NCBI RefSeq assembly: GCF_003628305.1
Contig: NZ_RBZM01000006.1
Coordinates: 186,001-250,000, forward strand
Direction: 5' to 3'
Source: Cohnella endophytica
Lineage (GTDB): Bacteria; Bacillota; Bacilli; Paenibacillales; Paenibacillaceae
DNA length: 64,000 nt
The notes under the pieces: generated by a model
Databases searched by the model: none
What the model saw: only the letters and a program-made list of their open reading frames with translations
Told to the model about the DNA's origin: nothing
Translations under genes and position numbers: made by a program
Part shown: positions 16,891-25,069 of the stretch, one piece after another
Layout of the letters: every line of letters begins with the position of its first letter
Numbering within the stretch: the stretch's first letter is position 1

Positions 16891-18570
16891 ATGAACGAGC
16901 CTGGAGAAATTAACGTTTCTGGATTCATGGTCGAGATGAGAGACGGCGTTCGATTGAAAACCCATGTTTGGCTACCGAGAGGGGAAGGGCCGTGGTCGGT
17001 CGTTTTTCTTCGCAATCCTTACGTGGACGGCGGGGAAATTCACGATCCCGATTTGATGAAGCTCGTGCATAACGGTTATGCGGTCGTTTGCCAGGAGTGC
17101 AGGGGGCGCGGCGCCTCCGAGGGAGAGTGGGAGCCCTTCGTCAACGAAAGGTCGGACGGGCTGGATACGTTGAATTGGATTCTGGGGCAACCCTGGCAGG
17201 ACGGCAACATCGGGTTGTACGGAGGCTCTTACCTTTCCTTTAACCAATGGGTGCTGGCGGATGAACTGCCTCCCGAAGTCAAGACGTTGTACATTTCGGT
17301 CCTGGGCACCGACCAGAACGGATTCATCTATATGAACGGCATGTTCCGGCACGATATTTATACGAACTGGGCGACATCGAACGCGGGCGTAGATTGGGGA
17401 GGCAGGGATCCTGCCGAGGTCGCTGCCGAAGCTTACCGTTACAGGCCGCAAGTCGAAATGGACGAGAAGCTGTTAGGCAAACGACTGGACTGGTATCGCG
17501 ATTTTCTGGCAAATCCCGGATCGGGAGATCCGTTGTGGCAGGAGGGCTTGTGGGAGGAGCTTCATTCGATTCCGTCCAAAGTGAACGTTCCCGTCTGCAT
17601 GGCGGCGGGATGGTTCGATATCGCGCTGGACGCGATGTTCCGGTCGTTCGCGCAGCTTCGGCCGGAAATTCGCGAACGGAGCCGCCTTGTCGTGGGGCCA
17701 TGGGTACACTCGCTTATACCTTACGGCGATCTTGCTTTTCCGAATGGCGAAGTCGAGGGTCCAAACGGAGGGACGAGGGCGGTGTTGGAGTGGTTCGATT
17801 ATACGCTTAAGGGAAAGCCTTACCCCGACAAGCTGGGGGTTGTTCATGCGTATACGATCGGTTCGGGTCAATGGACGACATGGAGCGAATGGCCTCCGCG
17901 ACATGAAACGGTTTCGTGTTTTTTGAACGCGGAAGGCGGCCTAGATCCGACTCGCGAGAAACGCGAATGGTCGATTTCGTTTCCTTATGATCCGGCGGAT
18001 CCCGTAGAGACCGCGGGCGGTAGCGGCTTGCTGTCCGTATACGGCGACTCTCCCTATTTGCCAAAGGCGGCCAGCGTGCTGCAGCCGGAGCCCGGGTATC
18101 GGGCGGACGTCGTTACGTTCTTATCCGAGCCGCTTGCGCGTAACTTGTCAATCGCGGGGCGGATCTCGGTTGTCTTGTTCGTCAGCTCGACGGCGGAAGA
18201 TACCGCCTTTACCGTCAAGATCAGCGAAGTACATCCCAGCGGCGAAGCCTATAATATCGCGGACGGGATTACGAGTCTAGCTTATCGTAACGGTTCATCG
18301 ACGGCTATCGCTTATGAACCCGGGAAGATCGAGCGAATCGATATCGAGCTATGGCCGATCGCATGGCGGCTGGGGAGCGGTTCCCGGATTAGGCTGGACG
18401 TTTCTTCTTCGAATTTCCCCGCGTACCATGTTCATCCCAACCTAGCCGGCAATTGGGCGGAACAAGGAGAAATACGAACGGCCGTTCAAACTTTATATTG
18501 GGGCGATCGATACGAGGCATCGGTCGAGCTGCCGGTCGTGGCCAAGGCGTCTAACTTAGTGGATTCGTAG
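16891..18570 (+). CDS. CocE/NonD-family alpha/beta hydrolase
   Basis: The 559-residue cytosolic hydrolase has the X-Pro dipeptidyl-peptidase S15/CocE layout: an N-terminal alpha/beta-hydrolase domain, then a C-terminal jelly-roll (about residues 360-550, PepX_C-like, with LSIAGRISVVLFVSS). The nucleophile elbow YGGSYLSF gives Ser113. The probable acid is Asp in GWFDIALDAMF (near residue 235), and the probable His is in GPWVHS (near residue 272). Such enzymes cleave esters or acyl-peptide bonds. It follows the GH38-like gene by 40 bases with an AAGGGTGAG ribosome site, so removal of an acyl group from an imported sugar is a reasonable but unproven role. Confidence 0.85.
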   Translation: MNEPGEINVSGFMVEMRDGVRLKTHVWLPRGEGPWSVVFLRNPYVDGGEIHDPDLMKLVHNGYAVVCQECRGRGASEGEWEPFVNERSDGLDTLNWILGQPWQDGNIGLYGGSYLSFNQWVLADELPPEVKTLYISVLGTDQNGFIYMNGMFRHDIYTNWATSNAGVDWGGRDPAEVAAEAYRYRPQVEMDEKLLGKRLDWYRDFLANPGSGDPLWQEGLWEELHSIPSKVNVPVCMAAGWFDIALDAMFRSFAQLRPEIRERSRLVVGPWVHSLIPYGDLAFPNGEVEGPNGGTRAVLEWFDYTLKGKPYPDKLGVVHAYTIGSGQWTTWSEWPPRHETVSCFLNAEGGLDPTREKREWSISFPYDPADPVETAGGSGLLSVYGDSPYLPKAASVLQPEPGYRADVVTFLSEPLARNLSIAGRISVVLFVSSTAEDTAFTVKISEVHPSGEAYNIADGITSLAYRNGSSTAIAYEPGKIERIDIELWPIAWRLGSGSRIRLDVSSSNFPAYHVHPNLAGNWAEQGEIRTAVQTLYWGDRYEASVELPVVAKASNLVDS

Positions 18571-18626
18571 ACGAATTGTTAATTAGGAGGCGTCACCCGT
18601 ACTACCCCCTACCTTGAAGCGTTGCG

Positions 18627-18653
18627 GAATAGCGGCAAGAATGGCCGTTATTC
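18627..18653. other. Hairpin without T run downstream of the hydrolase gene
   Basis: GAATAGCGGC and GCCGTTATTC pair over ten positions with one G-T wobble and a 7-base loop. No T tract follows, so it is not a convincing terminator. It may be mRNA-stabilising or a remnant of another dispersed repeat. Confidence 0.3.
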
Positions 18654-18714
18654 TATGGCGGTAGCGTAAAAAAGGAAGGAAGTGTGTTCCGCTATCCTTA
18701 TATTCGGGCTCTTA

Positions 18715-18958
18715 CAGCTGCGAGCTAGTTAGTGGTCTGACAGAATCTTAATTCGACGAATCAAGCAGCTGCGAGGTAGTTAGTGGTCTGGCAGATCCTT
18801 ATTTCGGCGAATCAAGCAGCTGCGAGCTAGTTAATGGTCTGGCAGAACCTTAATTCCTCGAATCAAGCAATAGCGAGCTATTTAGTGGTCTGATAGAATC
18901 TTAAATCGACGAATTAAGCAACTACGAGCTAGTTAGTGTTCTGACAGAATCTTAAAGG
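18715..18958 (+). repeat. Tandem repeat array 2: four 51-bp units plus a partial
   Basis: Units begin at 18715, 18766, 18817, 18868 and 18919, every one exactly 51 bp after the last; the fifth is cut at about 40 bp. A unit reads CAGCTGCGAGCTA then GTTAGTGGTCTGACAGAA then TCTTAATTCGACGAATCAAG, with point differences between copies. There is no spacer and no coding frame. The rest of this gene-free stretch holds the hairpin upstream and a degenerate activator-like site immediately after the array. Confidence 0.95.
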
Positions 18959-18996
18959 GTCACAATTCCCCTTCCCAGGTCCATCAGTGGAGTAGT
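18959..18996 (+). promoter_or_regulatory. Degenerate copy of the shared activator-site architecture
   Basis: GTCACAAT at 18959, GTCCA 20 bases later and GGAGTAGT 30 bases from the first G match the half-site and GGAGTAGT positions of the three promoters at 23517, 35121 and 40260, except that the second half-site is one base short. No -10 box occurs at the 58-base position, so activity is doubtful. It starts exactly where array 2 ends. Confidence 0.3.
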
Positions 18997-19047
18997 GGCA
19001 TTTATTGCCGTTAATGGACAGTTGGTCGCTCGCCAATATCTCTCATA

Positions 19048-19076
19048 TTGCTTGTTTGTTCTATTAAGCGTATAAA
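19048..19076 (+). promoter_or_regulatory. Candidate sigma-A promoter of the NUDIX gene
   Basis: TTGCTT and TATAAA are separated by 17 bp, 34 bases before the proposed start codon. Moderate match to the consensus. Confidence 0.4.
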
Positions 19077-19109
19077 TGAGAAAGGTAGACAACTTGGCAA
19101 TCGGAGCAG

Positions 19110-19676
19110 GTGGCAGCGGTGGAAATTAACTTTTGTTCGTCTTGCGGCGCGGGGATGGAAAACCGGGACGTCGACGGAACGATAAGAAGAGCATGCACGA
19201 AATGCACTTTCGTTCATTGGGGAAATTATAGCATCGGCGTCGGGGCGCTCGTCATGAAAGACGAACGAGTGTTGCTCGTTCGCCGGGCGCAAGAGCCGGG
19301 AAAAGGGTATTGGACGAATCCCGGAGGTTATATCGAGCAGTTGGAGCCGATCGAAGAGACGGTGCGAAGGGAAGTTCTCGAGGAGTGCGGCGTGGAAGCA
19401 CGGGTTCGCAGCGTCGTTGCGCTTAGGGACCAGCCGCGAGGCGTACATAACGTATACGTCGCTTTCTCGATGGACTACATGAGCGGGGAACCGACTCCGG
19501 ATAATGTGGAAGTAGATGCGGCCGGATTTTATCGCCTGGAAGAGATGCGGGAGATGAACGTGGCCCCGTTCACGAAATGGCTCGTGGACGTTGCCCTGAA
19601 CGGAGTCGCCGAAGGGCTGGCCGTAGATCGCGAGCCGATCGTCCCGCTGCATGGATACGGACTATTTCGGGTATAA
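19110..19676 (+). CDS. NUDIX hydrolase with N-terminal zinc ribbon
   Basis: The 188-residue cytosolic protein starts with a four-cysteine ribbon (CSSC near residue 9, CTKC near residue 29) like that of NudC-type enzymes, followed by a NUDIX domain. The catalytic box fits GX5EX7REUXEEXGU: it starts GGYIEQLEPIEE (about residue 71) and ends REVLEECGV. It should hydrolyse a nucleoside diphosphate linked to another group; the substrate cannot be told. The start is GTG; a second GTG three codons later has better spacing from AGGTGG and may be the true one. It appears monocistronic with its own promoter and terminator. Confidence 0.88.
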   Translation: MAAVEINFCSSCGAGMENRDVDGTIRRACTKCTFVHWGNYSIGVGALVMKDERVLLVRRAQEPGKGYWTNPGGYIEQLEPIEETVRREVLEECGVEARVRSVVALRDQPRGVHNVYVAFSMDYMSGEPTPDNVEVDAAGFYRLEEMREMNVAPFTKWLVDVALNGVAEGLAVDREPIVPLHGYGLFRV

Positions 19677-19706
19677 ACAAACAACTTTTACGATAAGAAG
19701 GAAACT

Positions 19707-19774
19707 AAGAAACCACGATATTCGTTGAAATGGCGGCCAGACTTCCATTTTTTCGAAGAGTGGTTTCTTTTTTT
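19707..19774 (+). terminator. Long-loop terminator after the NUDIX gene
   Basis: AAGAAACCAC and GTGGTTTCTT are perfect complements enclosing a 43-base loop with its own AAATGG/CCATTT pairing, followed by five more T after the stem. The structure is clear, though the loop is unusually long. Confidence 0.5.
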
Positions 19775-19858
19775 ATGGTCGCCTATCTAAAAAAGGGAGT
19801 TTATTTTGTCCCGTTATCGTGATATAGTCGGCTTGTGACATTCGTATTATAGTTAATC

Positions 19859-19878
19859 AATTAATGTATTTATTAATT
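19859..19878. promoter_or_regulatory. AT-rich dyad upstream of the arabinofuranosidase gene
   Basis: AATTAAT and ATTAATT are exact inverted repeats separated by six bases, lying 29 bases before the GH51 start. It could be an operator, but AT-rich dyads arise easily by chance. Confidence 0.22.
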
Positions 19879-19906
19879 CATTATTCAATCAAAGGGGAAT
19901 CGCATA

Positions 19907-21385
19907 ATGGCGCAGCTAATCGTGAACGCGGACGTTACGAAAGGAAAAATCGATCGCAACATTTACGGGCATTTCGCCGAGCATCTAGGTCGGTGCGTAT
20001 ATGAAGGGATTTGGGTAGGAGAAGATTCTCCCATTCCGAATATCGAAGGCATGAGGCTTGACGTCATCGAGGCGCTGCGCGAGCTGAAAGTCCCTGTCTT
20101 GCGTTGGCCGGGCGGTTGTTTCGCGGACGCGTACAATTGGAAGGACGGAATCGGACCTAAGGAAAACCGCAAACGGATGGTGAACATCCATTGGGGCGGG
20201 GTGGTAGAAAACAATCATTTCGGTACTCATGAATTTCTGCGTTTCTGCGAATTGATCGGCACCGAACCTTATATTTCGGGTAACGTTGGAAGCGGTACGG
20301 TACGCGAGATGGCGGAGTGGGTCGAATACATCACGTTCGACGGAGAATCGCCGATGGCGGACTTACGCAGGGAAAACGGAAGAGAGCAGCCGTGGAGCCT
20401 GAAGTATTTCGGAGTCGGCAATGAAAGCTGGGGGTGCGGGGGCAACATGCGTCCTGAGTTTTACTCCGATCTGTATCGGCAATATTCCGCGTACGTGCGC
20501 GATTACGGCGACAACCGGATCTTCAAGATCGCTTGCGGAGCGGGTTCATACGAATACGAATGGACGGACACGGTCATGAAAATGGCCGCGCGCTTCATGG
20601 ACGGCATAAGCCTTCACCATTACACGCTGCCTACGAGCAACTGGGCGGATAAAGGTTCTTCAACGGAATTCGACGAGAGAATGTGGTTTAAAACGCTGCA
20701 GCAGACTGCGGAGATGGATACGATCATCGAGAAGCATTCGACGATTATGTCGAAGTACGATCCGGAGAAAAGGGTTGCGCTAATCGTGGACGAGTGGGGC
20801 ACTTGGTATAACGTCGAGCCGGGAACGAATCCAGGCTTCCTTTACCAGCAGAACACCCTTAGGGACGCGCTCGTCGCAGGCATTAACCTGAACATTTTCC
20901 ACAAGCATAACGACCGGGTAAAGATGGCCAATATCGCTCAGATCGTCAACGTGCTGCAGGCGGTTTTATTAACGGAAGGCGGCCGCATGGTCGTTACGCC
21001 GACGTATCACGTCATGAAAATGTACAACGTTCATCAAGACGCATTGTTCGTGGATAGTACCCTGAGCTCGCCTTTATACGAATCCGAAGGAGAAAAGCTG
21101 GAGCAGATTAGCGCTTCCGCCTCCGTTAACGAGGACAATGTCCTGCATATTTCCTTATGCAACCTGCATCCGTCCGCTAGCGAGGAAATCCGCATCGACA
21201 TTCGAGGCAGGCAAGCGGAGCAAGTGACGGGAACCTTGCTGACCTCCCAGGAGATGAACGCCCACAATACGTTCGACGAACCGGAAGTCGTAGTGCCGGC
21301 GGCATTCGAGGAATTCCGCGTGGAAGGCGGTACGCTTATCGCTAAGCTCCCGGCTAAGTCGGTCGTTGTTCTTGCGGTGCGTTAA
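19907..21385 (+). CDS. abfA: GH51 intracellular alpha-L-arabinofuranosidase
   Basis: The 492-residue enzyme removes alpha-L-arabinofuranosyl residues from arabino-oligosaccharides in the cytosol. It has no signal peptide. The (beta/alpha)8 barrel opens with [15 protein letters not shown], and the acid/base Glu173 lies in [12 protein letters not shown]. The nucleophile Glu296 lies in [10 protein letters not shown]. Both positions agree with characterised Bacillaceae GH51 enzymes (residues near 175 and 294). A C-terminal beta-sandwich (about residues 385-492) completes the fold, and the length is typical. Ribosome site AAAGGGGAA precedes the ATG. The next small gene starts two bases after the stop. 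No arabinose catabolic genes are adjacent. Confidence 0.95.
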   Translation: MAQLIVNADVTKGKIDRNIYGHFAEHLGRCVYEGIWVGEDSPIPNIEGMRLDVIEALRELKVPVLRWPGGCFADAYNWKDGIGPKENRKRMVNIHWGGVVENNHFGTHEFLRFCELIGTEPYISGNVGSGTVREMAEWVEYITFDGESPMADLRRENGREQPWSLKYFGVGNESWGCGGNMRPEFYSDLYRQYSAYVRDYGDNRIFKIACGAGSYEYEWTDTVMKMAARFMDGISLHHYTLPTSNWADKGSSTEFDERMWFKTLQQTAEMDTIIEKHSTIMSKYDPEKRVALIVDEWGTWYNVEPGTNPGFLYQQNTLRDALVAGINLNIFHKHNDRVKMANIAQIVNVLQAVLLTEGGRMVVTPTYHVMKMYNVHQDALFVDSTLSSPLYESEGEKLEQISASASVNEDNVLHISLCNLHPSASEEIRIDIRGRQAEQVTGTLLTSQEMNAHNTFDEPEVVVPAAFEEFRVEGGTLIAKLPAKSVVVLAVR

Positions 21386-21387
21386 GG

Positions 21388-21669
21388 ATGGCCGCGATAT
21401 CCGGAGAAGCTCATGAAACGAATTGCAAGGGTTGTTCCGCGAGCGTGCGGCTCTCGCCGGAGGAAATCGTCAAGCTGTTCGGGGATACCGTTCGGGTAAA
21501 AGAGGTGAAGCTCGCGACGGAGTCCGAATACGAACGTAGAATGGCGCAATGCCGCAAGTGCGAGGCTTTCCAGTTCGGCACGACTTGCCGTTGGTGCGGA
21601 TGCCTGATGGACATCAAAGCCAAGCTGGAGAAGTCGAGCTGCCCGTCTCCTGGGGGCAGCCTATGGTGA
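21388..21669 (+). CDS. Small cysteine-rich protein (DUF6171-like)
   Basis: This 93-residue cytosolic protein has about eight cysteines arranged CKGC (residues 13-16), CRKC (near 55-58), CRWCGC (near 67-72) and one further Cys near the C-terminus, which suggests a zinc-binding fold. From memory it resembles the small DUF6171 family of Paenibacillaceae; its function is unknown. It starts two bases after the GH51 stop, so it is probably translated from the same mRNA, with a ribosome site inside the end of that gene not obvious. Its last nine bases overlap the end of the convergent AraC gene. Confidence 0.7.
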   Translation: MAAISGEAHETNCKGCSASVRLSPEEIVKLFGDTVRVKEVKLATESEYERRMAQCRKCEAFQFGTTCRWCGCLMDIKAKLEKSSCPSPGGSLW

Positions 21670-22482
21670 ACCGCCGGTAGGCGACCGAAGCGCCTTTGCG
21701 TAATTACGCGGGCTTACGCCATAGACTCTGCGGAATAAAGCCGCAAAATGATTATAGTTGTTGAATCCGACATCGAACGAGGCTTCGGTAGCGGTTCTCC
21801 CCATGTGTTCCATGAGGAGGGCGGCTTGCCGGAGCCTCATGTGATTCAAGTACTCTACGATCGACTCGCCGGTTTCTTCTCTGAACAGATGGGATAACCG
21901 GGAGGGGGATAAACCTACCGATCTGGCAAGATCGTGGATGCGCAGTTCCTCGTGCATGGATCGGGAAAGAAGCTGTAGCGCGTGTTCGATTCGCGAGTCT
22001 TGCTTATGGCTCGTCCTCTGCGCTACGAGCAACAAGATTTCCCTAATGGAATTCTCGCACAGCGCATGCCGGAAGCCGGAACGATCGCGGGAATCTTGCA
22101 ACAGGTTCTGGAAGGCGCGATATACCCTATTCCGAAGATGCCCTTCCGGCAAGTCGTGCACGAATACCTCCTCGGGGGGGAGGTAGTCGGTTTCGGGTAG
22201 TTTCTGGAAGTGTGCCCAGACGAAGTTCCAACGCGTTCCCGCGACCGTTCCGTATTCGTGGGGAACTCCGGAGCGAAGCAAGACGAGCTGTCCGGCGCCA
22301 CAGCTCTTTTCCCCGGCGGGCGTTCGGAAGTATCCTTCCCCGCTTAGCGTAAATACGATTAATGAATCATTCATACCGCTTGGTCTGCGAGCGGTATAGG
22401 TGTCGTCTTCATCGAAATGACCGCCGATTATGGCATCGTCGGATGTATCGTTATATTCGGCGGGACGATTGTATTCCGGCAT
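21661..22482 (-). CDS. AraC-family regulator with cupin domain
   Basis: The 273-residue cytosolic regulator has an N-terminal cupin (about residues 20-110; VLLRSGVPHEYG) and a C-terminal AraC double HTH (about residues 165-270; LARSVGLSPSRLSHLFREET and ATEASFDVGFNNYNHFAALFRR). The ATG follows GGAGGTG. It is divergent from the PhyH dioxygenase gene, with 132 bases between their starts, which argues that it controls that gene. It is one of several AraC genes in this window paired with a PhyH gene. Its end overlaps the Cys-rich gene on the other strand by nine bases. Confidence 0.92.
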   Translation of the reverse strand: MPEYNRPAEYNDTSDDAIIGGHFDEDDTYTARRPSGMNDSLIVFTLSGEGYFRTPAGEKSCGAGQLVLLRSGVPHEYGTVAGTRWNFVWAHFQKLPETDYLPPEEVFVHDLPEGHLRNRVYRAFQNLLQDSRDRSGFRHALCENSIREILLLVAQRTSHKQDSRIEHALQLLSRSMHEELRIHDLARSVGLSPSRLSHLFREETGESIVEYLNHMRLRQAALLMEHMGRTATEASFDVGFNNYNHFAALFRRVYGVSPRNYAKALRSPTGGSP

Positions 22483-22614
22483 GGGGCACCTCCGATCAGA
22501 ATGGAGAATAGCAGAATCCCGATAGTTTACAGCAGTAATCTTACTTCAACAAACATACGTAAAGGTCTAATCTTATGTCAAGGAATAAGACGAAGATGAA
22601 GCGGGGCGAGAGAC

Positions 22615-23424
22615 ATGGGAGCAGCATTGAAGACATTGACGCAGGAGCAATTGGCTTGTTTCGCGAAGGAAGGTTATTTAATCGTAAAAGGCTTGTTCTC
22701 GGAGGAGAACCTCCGCGAGATCGATACGACTTTCGAGGAAATTAGCCATCTGACGATTCCCGGTTATTTCGAACCGGATCTTCGCGAAGAGGGCGGGGAC
22801 CCGCTGAAGCGATATCCCCGCGTCATGCATCCTCACCGATTTAACGAGACCGCCAAGCGTTATATGCTTCACAAGCCGGTTCTGGACGCGCTTGTGGATC
22901 TGTATGGAGAAGAAGCGTTAGCCGCGCAAAGCATGTTCTATTACAAGCCGCCTGGGTCGCGCGGGCAAGCGCTGCACCAAGATAATTTCTATCTGCAGGT
23001 CGAGCCGGGCAACTGCATCGCCGCCTGGACGGCGGTCGACGCGGCGGACGAGGAGAACGGGGGGCTATTGGTGGTCCCGAATACGAGCGATTACGAGCTC
23101 GTCTGTCCGGACGTCGCGGATTCGAGCGAGTCTTTCACGACTCACTACGTGAAACCTCCGAAGGATGAGAAGGCGATTCCGGCGATCATGGACAGAGGGG
23201 ACGTGCTGTTCTTCAACGGCAATCTTATTCACGGCTCCTATCGAAACAAGACGAAGGATCGCTTCCGCCGGGCATTTATTTGTCACTATGCGAACGCTTC
23301 GGCGACGCATATCAACAATCACTATCGCCCGCTGTACCGGGAAGACGGTTCGGCCATCGACCTGGAGCTCAATACGGCCGGAGGGCCGTGCGGCGTCGAA
23401 TTCGATGCGGCGTATCCTCACTGA
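22615..23424 (+). CDS. PhyH (phytanoyl-CoA dioxygenase family) Fe(II)/2-oxoglutarate oxygenase
   Basis: The 269-residue cytosolic enzyme has the double-stranded beta-helix of the PhyH family. The iron triad is visible as His121-x-Asp123 in LHQDNFY and distal His206 in LIHGSY; a basic RFRRAF segment follows and should bind 2-oxoglutarate. Ribosome site GGGGCGAGAG is weak. The natural substrate of such bacterial PhyH proteins in sugar loci is unknown. The adjacent divergent AraC suggests induction by a small molecule. A terminator follows within 70 bases. The two other PhyH genes in the window, at 47323 and 49372, are clearly distinct in length and sequence. Confidence 0.88.
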   Translation: MGAALKTLTQEQLACFAKEGYLIVKGLFSEENLREIDTTFEEISHLTIPGYFEPDLREEGGDPLKRYPRVMHPHRFNETAKRYMLHKPVLDALVDLYGEEALAAQSMFYYKPPGSRGQALHQDNFYLQVEPGNCIAAWTAVDAADEENGGLLVVPNTSDYELVCPDVADSSESFTTHYVKPPKDEKAIPAIMDRGDVLFFNGNLIHGSYRNKTKDRFRRAFICHYANASATHINNHYRPLYREDGSAIDLELNTAGGPCGVEFDAAYPH

Positions 23425-23465
23425 TTCGTATCGGCAACGTTGAACGGAAGCTCTTTTATAAACAG

Positions 23466-23493
23466 AAGCGTCGCGAATTCGCGGCGCTTTTTT
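23466..23493 (+). terminator. Intrinsic terminator after the PhyH gene
   Basis: AAGCGTCGCG and CGCGGCGCTT pair with one wobble around an AATT loop, followed by a T run. Confidence 0.8.
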
Positions 23494-23516
23494 CGTGCGC
23501 GCAGCACCGGCGACAA

Positions 23517-23580
23517 GTCACAATCTTAGCCTTTCAGGTCACGGGATTGGTAGTTGAGGGTACCCCGCCGCTCTTACAAT
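23517..23580 (+). promoter_or_regulatory. Activator-type promoter of the MalE-type / GH87 operon (shared architecture, copy A)
   Basis: GTCACAATCTTA at 23517 is followed by GTCAC at 23538 (21 bp later), TTGGTAGT at 23547 and a -10 box TACAAT at 23575-23580, 58 bases from the first G. There is no usable -35, as expected of a class II activator site. The same spacing occurs at 35121 and 40260. Confidence 0.6.
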
Positions 23581-23652
23581 TAGTCTCAAGAACCGCGGCA
23601 ACGGCCGGGGTCGAACATACTAACGGGTCCACAAAGAGAAGGGAGTTTCAAC

Positions 23653-24987
23653 ATGTTAAAGAGTAAAAAGACGCTTCTCACGCTTAGCATGCTACTCGTC
23701 GCGATGTCGCTTACGGCTTGCGGCGGCAAGAACGACAACGGCAACGCGGGCGCCAGCTCCGCACCTGCTAGCTCCGCATCCGCTTCCGAATCGGCGAGCT
23801 CACCGGCCTCCGAAGACGCATCCCCTGCAGTTAGCGAAACGCCTAAGCCGGCCGAGCTGACGATCTGGCCGGACACGGCCGAGGACAAAGTCGCGGTTAT
23901 CGAAGCGGCGGCGAAGAAATACACGGAACAAACCGGCATCAAAATCGTCATCAAACCGGTAGCGATGAACGATCAGCCTGACGTTCTCGCGCTTGACGGT
24001 CCTGCCGGCAAAGGTCCGGACTTGTTCTACCAACCGGGTATCGGCTCCCTGGTCGTGAAAGGTCTCGTGCAAGAAGTCAAAGCGACGGACGCGATCAAAG
24101 ACACTTACACGCCCGAAGCGCTTGCGGCTCTTAGCCAGAACGGAACCCTGTACGGTCTTCCGCTCGTAACCGAGACTTACGCGTTGTTTTACAACAAGAA
24201 ACTCGTACCGACGCCTCCGGCTACGATCGCGGATCTCGAAACGATCATGAAAGAAAAAACGAACGCCAAAAAACAAGAGTACGGCTTCCTGTTCGAAGCG
24301 GCTAACTTCTACTTCGCTTGGGGCTTCCTCGGCGGTAGCGGCGGTTACATTTTCAAAGACAACAATGGCACTTACGATATCAACGATATCGGCTTGAACA
24401 AAGAAGGCACGGTAAAAGGTGCCAACCTAATTCAAAGCTGGTTCAAAAACGGTTACCTGCCTAAAGGCGTTAGCGGCGACATCGTCGGCGGGTTGTTCAC
24501 GCAAGGCAAAGTCGGCGCGGTCATCAACGGACCGTGGGCGATCAACGACTACAAGAAGGCGCTCGGCGACGACCTCGCGGTTGCTCCGCTCCCTACACTC
24601 GAAGGCGGCGCACACCCGACGTCCTTCATCGGAGTCAAAGGTTGGATGTTGTCCAAGTTTTCCAAGAACCCGGAGTGGGCAACCGATTTCGCGGCGTTCC
24701 TGACGAACGAAGAAAACGCGCTGGAATACTTCAAACAAACGGGCGAAGTACCGCCGGTTAAGAACGTCCTGAACAACCCGGTTCTGACGAACGATCCGTT
24801 AGTATCCGGTTTCTCCGGCCAAATCCAATACGGAATGCCGTTCCCGACGGTACCCGAGCTAGACCACGTCTGGGAGCCGATGGCAAACGCGCTTAAGTTC
24901 ATCACCGAAGGCAAGGATGCGCAGGCTTCCCTTGACGATGCGGTTAAATTGGTCGACGACAAAATGAAAATGGCCGGCGCGAAATAA
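23653..24987 (+). CDS. MalE-type (maltodextrin-like) substrate-binding lipoprotein
   Basis: The 444-residue secreted lipoprotein has a signal peptide ending at the lipobox LTAC (Cys about residue 23) and a Ser/Ala/Glu/Pro linker to about residue 75. An SBP_bac_8/MalE fold follows (LTIWPDTAEDKVAVIEAAA; GPDLFYQPG; GKVGAVINGPWAINDY; AAFLTNEENALEYFKQTGEVP). These motifs are those of maltose/maltodextrin- and cyclodextrin-binding proteins. A GAAGGGAG site precedes the ATG. It heads an operon with MalF- and MalG-type permeases and an SLH-anchored GH87-like glucanase, so the ligand may be an alpha-1,3-gluco-oligosaccharide rather than maltodextrin; this is inference. Confidence 0.9.
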   Translation: MLKSKKTLLTLSMLLVAMSLTACGGKNDNGNAGASSAPASSASASESASSPASEDASPAVSETPKPAELTIWPDTAEDKVAVIEAAAKKYTEQTGIKIVIKPVAMNDQPDVLALDGPAGKGPDLFYQPGIGSLVVKGLVQEVKATDAIKDTYTPEALAALSQNGTLYGLPLVTETYALFYNKKLVPTPPATIADLETIMKEKTNAKKQEYGFLFEAANFYFAWGFLGGSGGYIFKDNNGTYDINDIGLNKEGTVKGANLIQSWFKNGYLPKGVSGDIVGGLFTQGKVGAVINGPWAINDYKKALGDDLAVAPLPTLEGGAHPTSFIGVKGWMLSKFSKNPEWATDFAAFLTNEENALEYFKQTGEVPPVKNVLNNPVLTNDPLVSGFSGQIQYGMPFPTVPELDHVWEPMANALKFITEGKDAQASLDDAVKLVDDKMKMAGAK

Positions 24988-25006
24988 GAAACTGCAGCCG
25001 CAGGCG

Positions 25007-25036
25007 AGGAAAAGGGGCTCTCGGGTCCCTTTTCCT
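25007..25036 (+). terminator. Intra-operon stem-loop between binding-protein and permease genes
   Basis: AGGAAAAGGG and CCCTTTTCCT form a perfect 10-bp stem around a ten-base loop. No long T run follows. The position, after the binding-protein gene and before its permeases, is typical of a stabiliser or partial terminator that gives excess binding protein. Confidence 0.6.
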
Positions 25037-25069
25037 TTACCCGCGGAGCCACGGAAGGTGAACCCGAAG

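Noticed and set aside
19681-19906. T-box or other riboswitch before the GH51 gene
   Set aside because: The structure found is a long-loop terminator for the NUDIX gene. No specifier loop, T-box sequence or known aptamer core can be seen.
23653-24987. Clear maltose specificity for the MalE-type importer
   Set aside because: Family motifs do not settle the ligand, and the linked GH87-like enzyme would release alpha-1,3-linked products; maltodextrin use is only one option.
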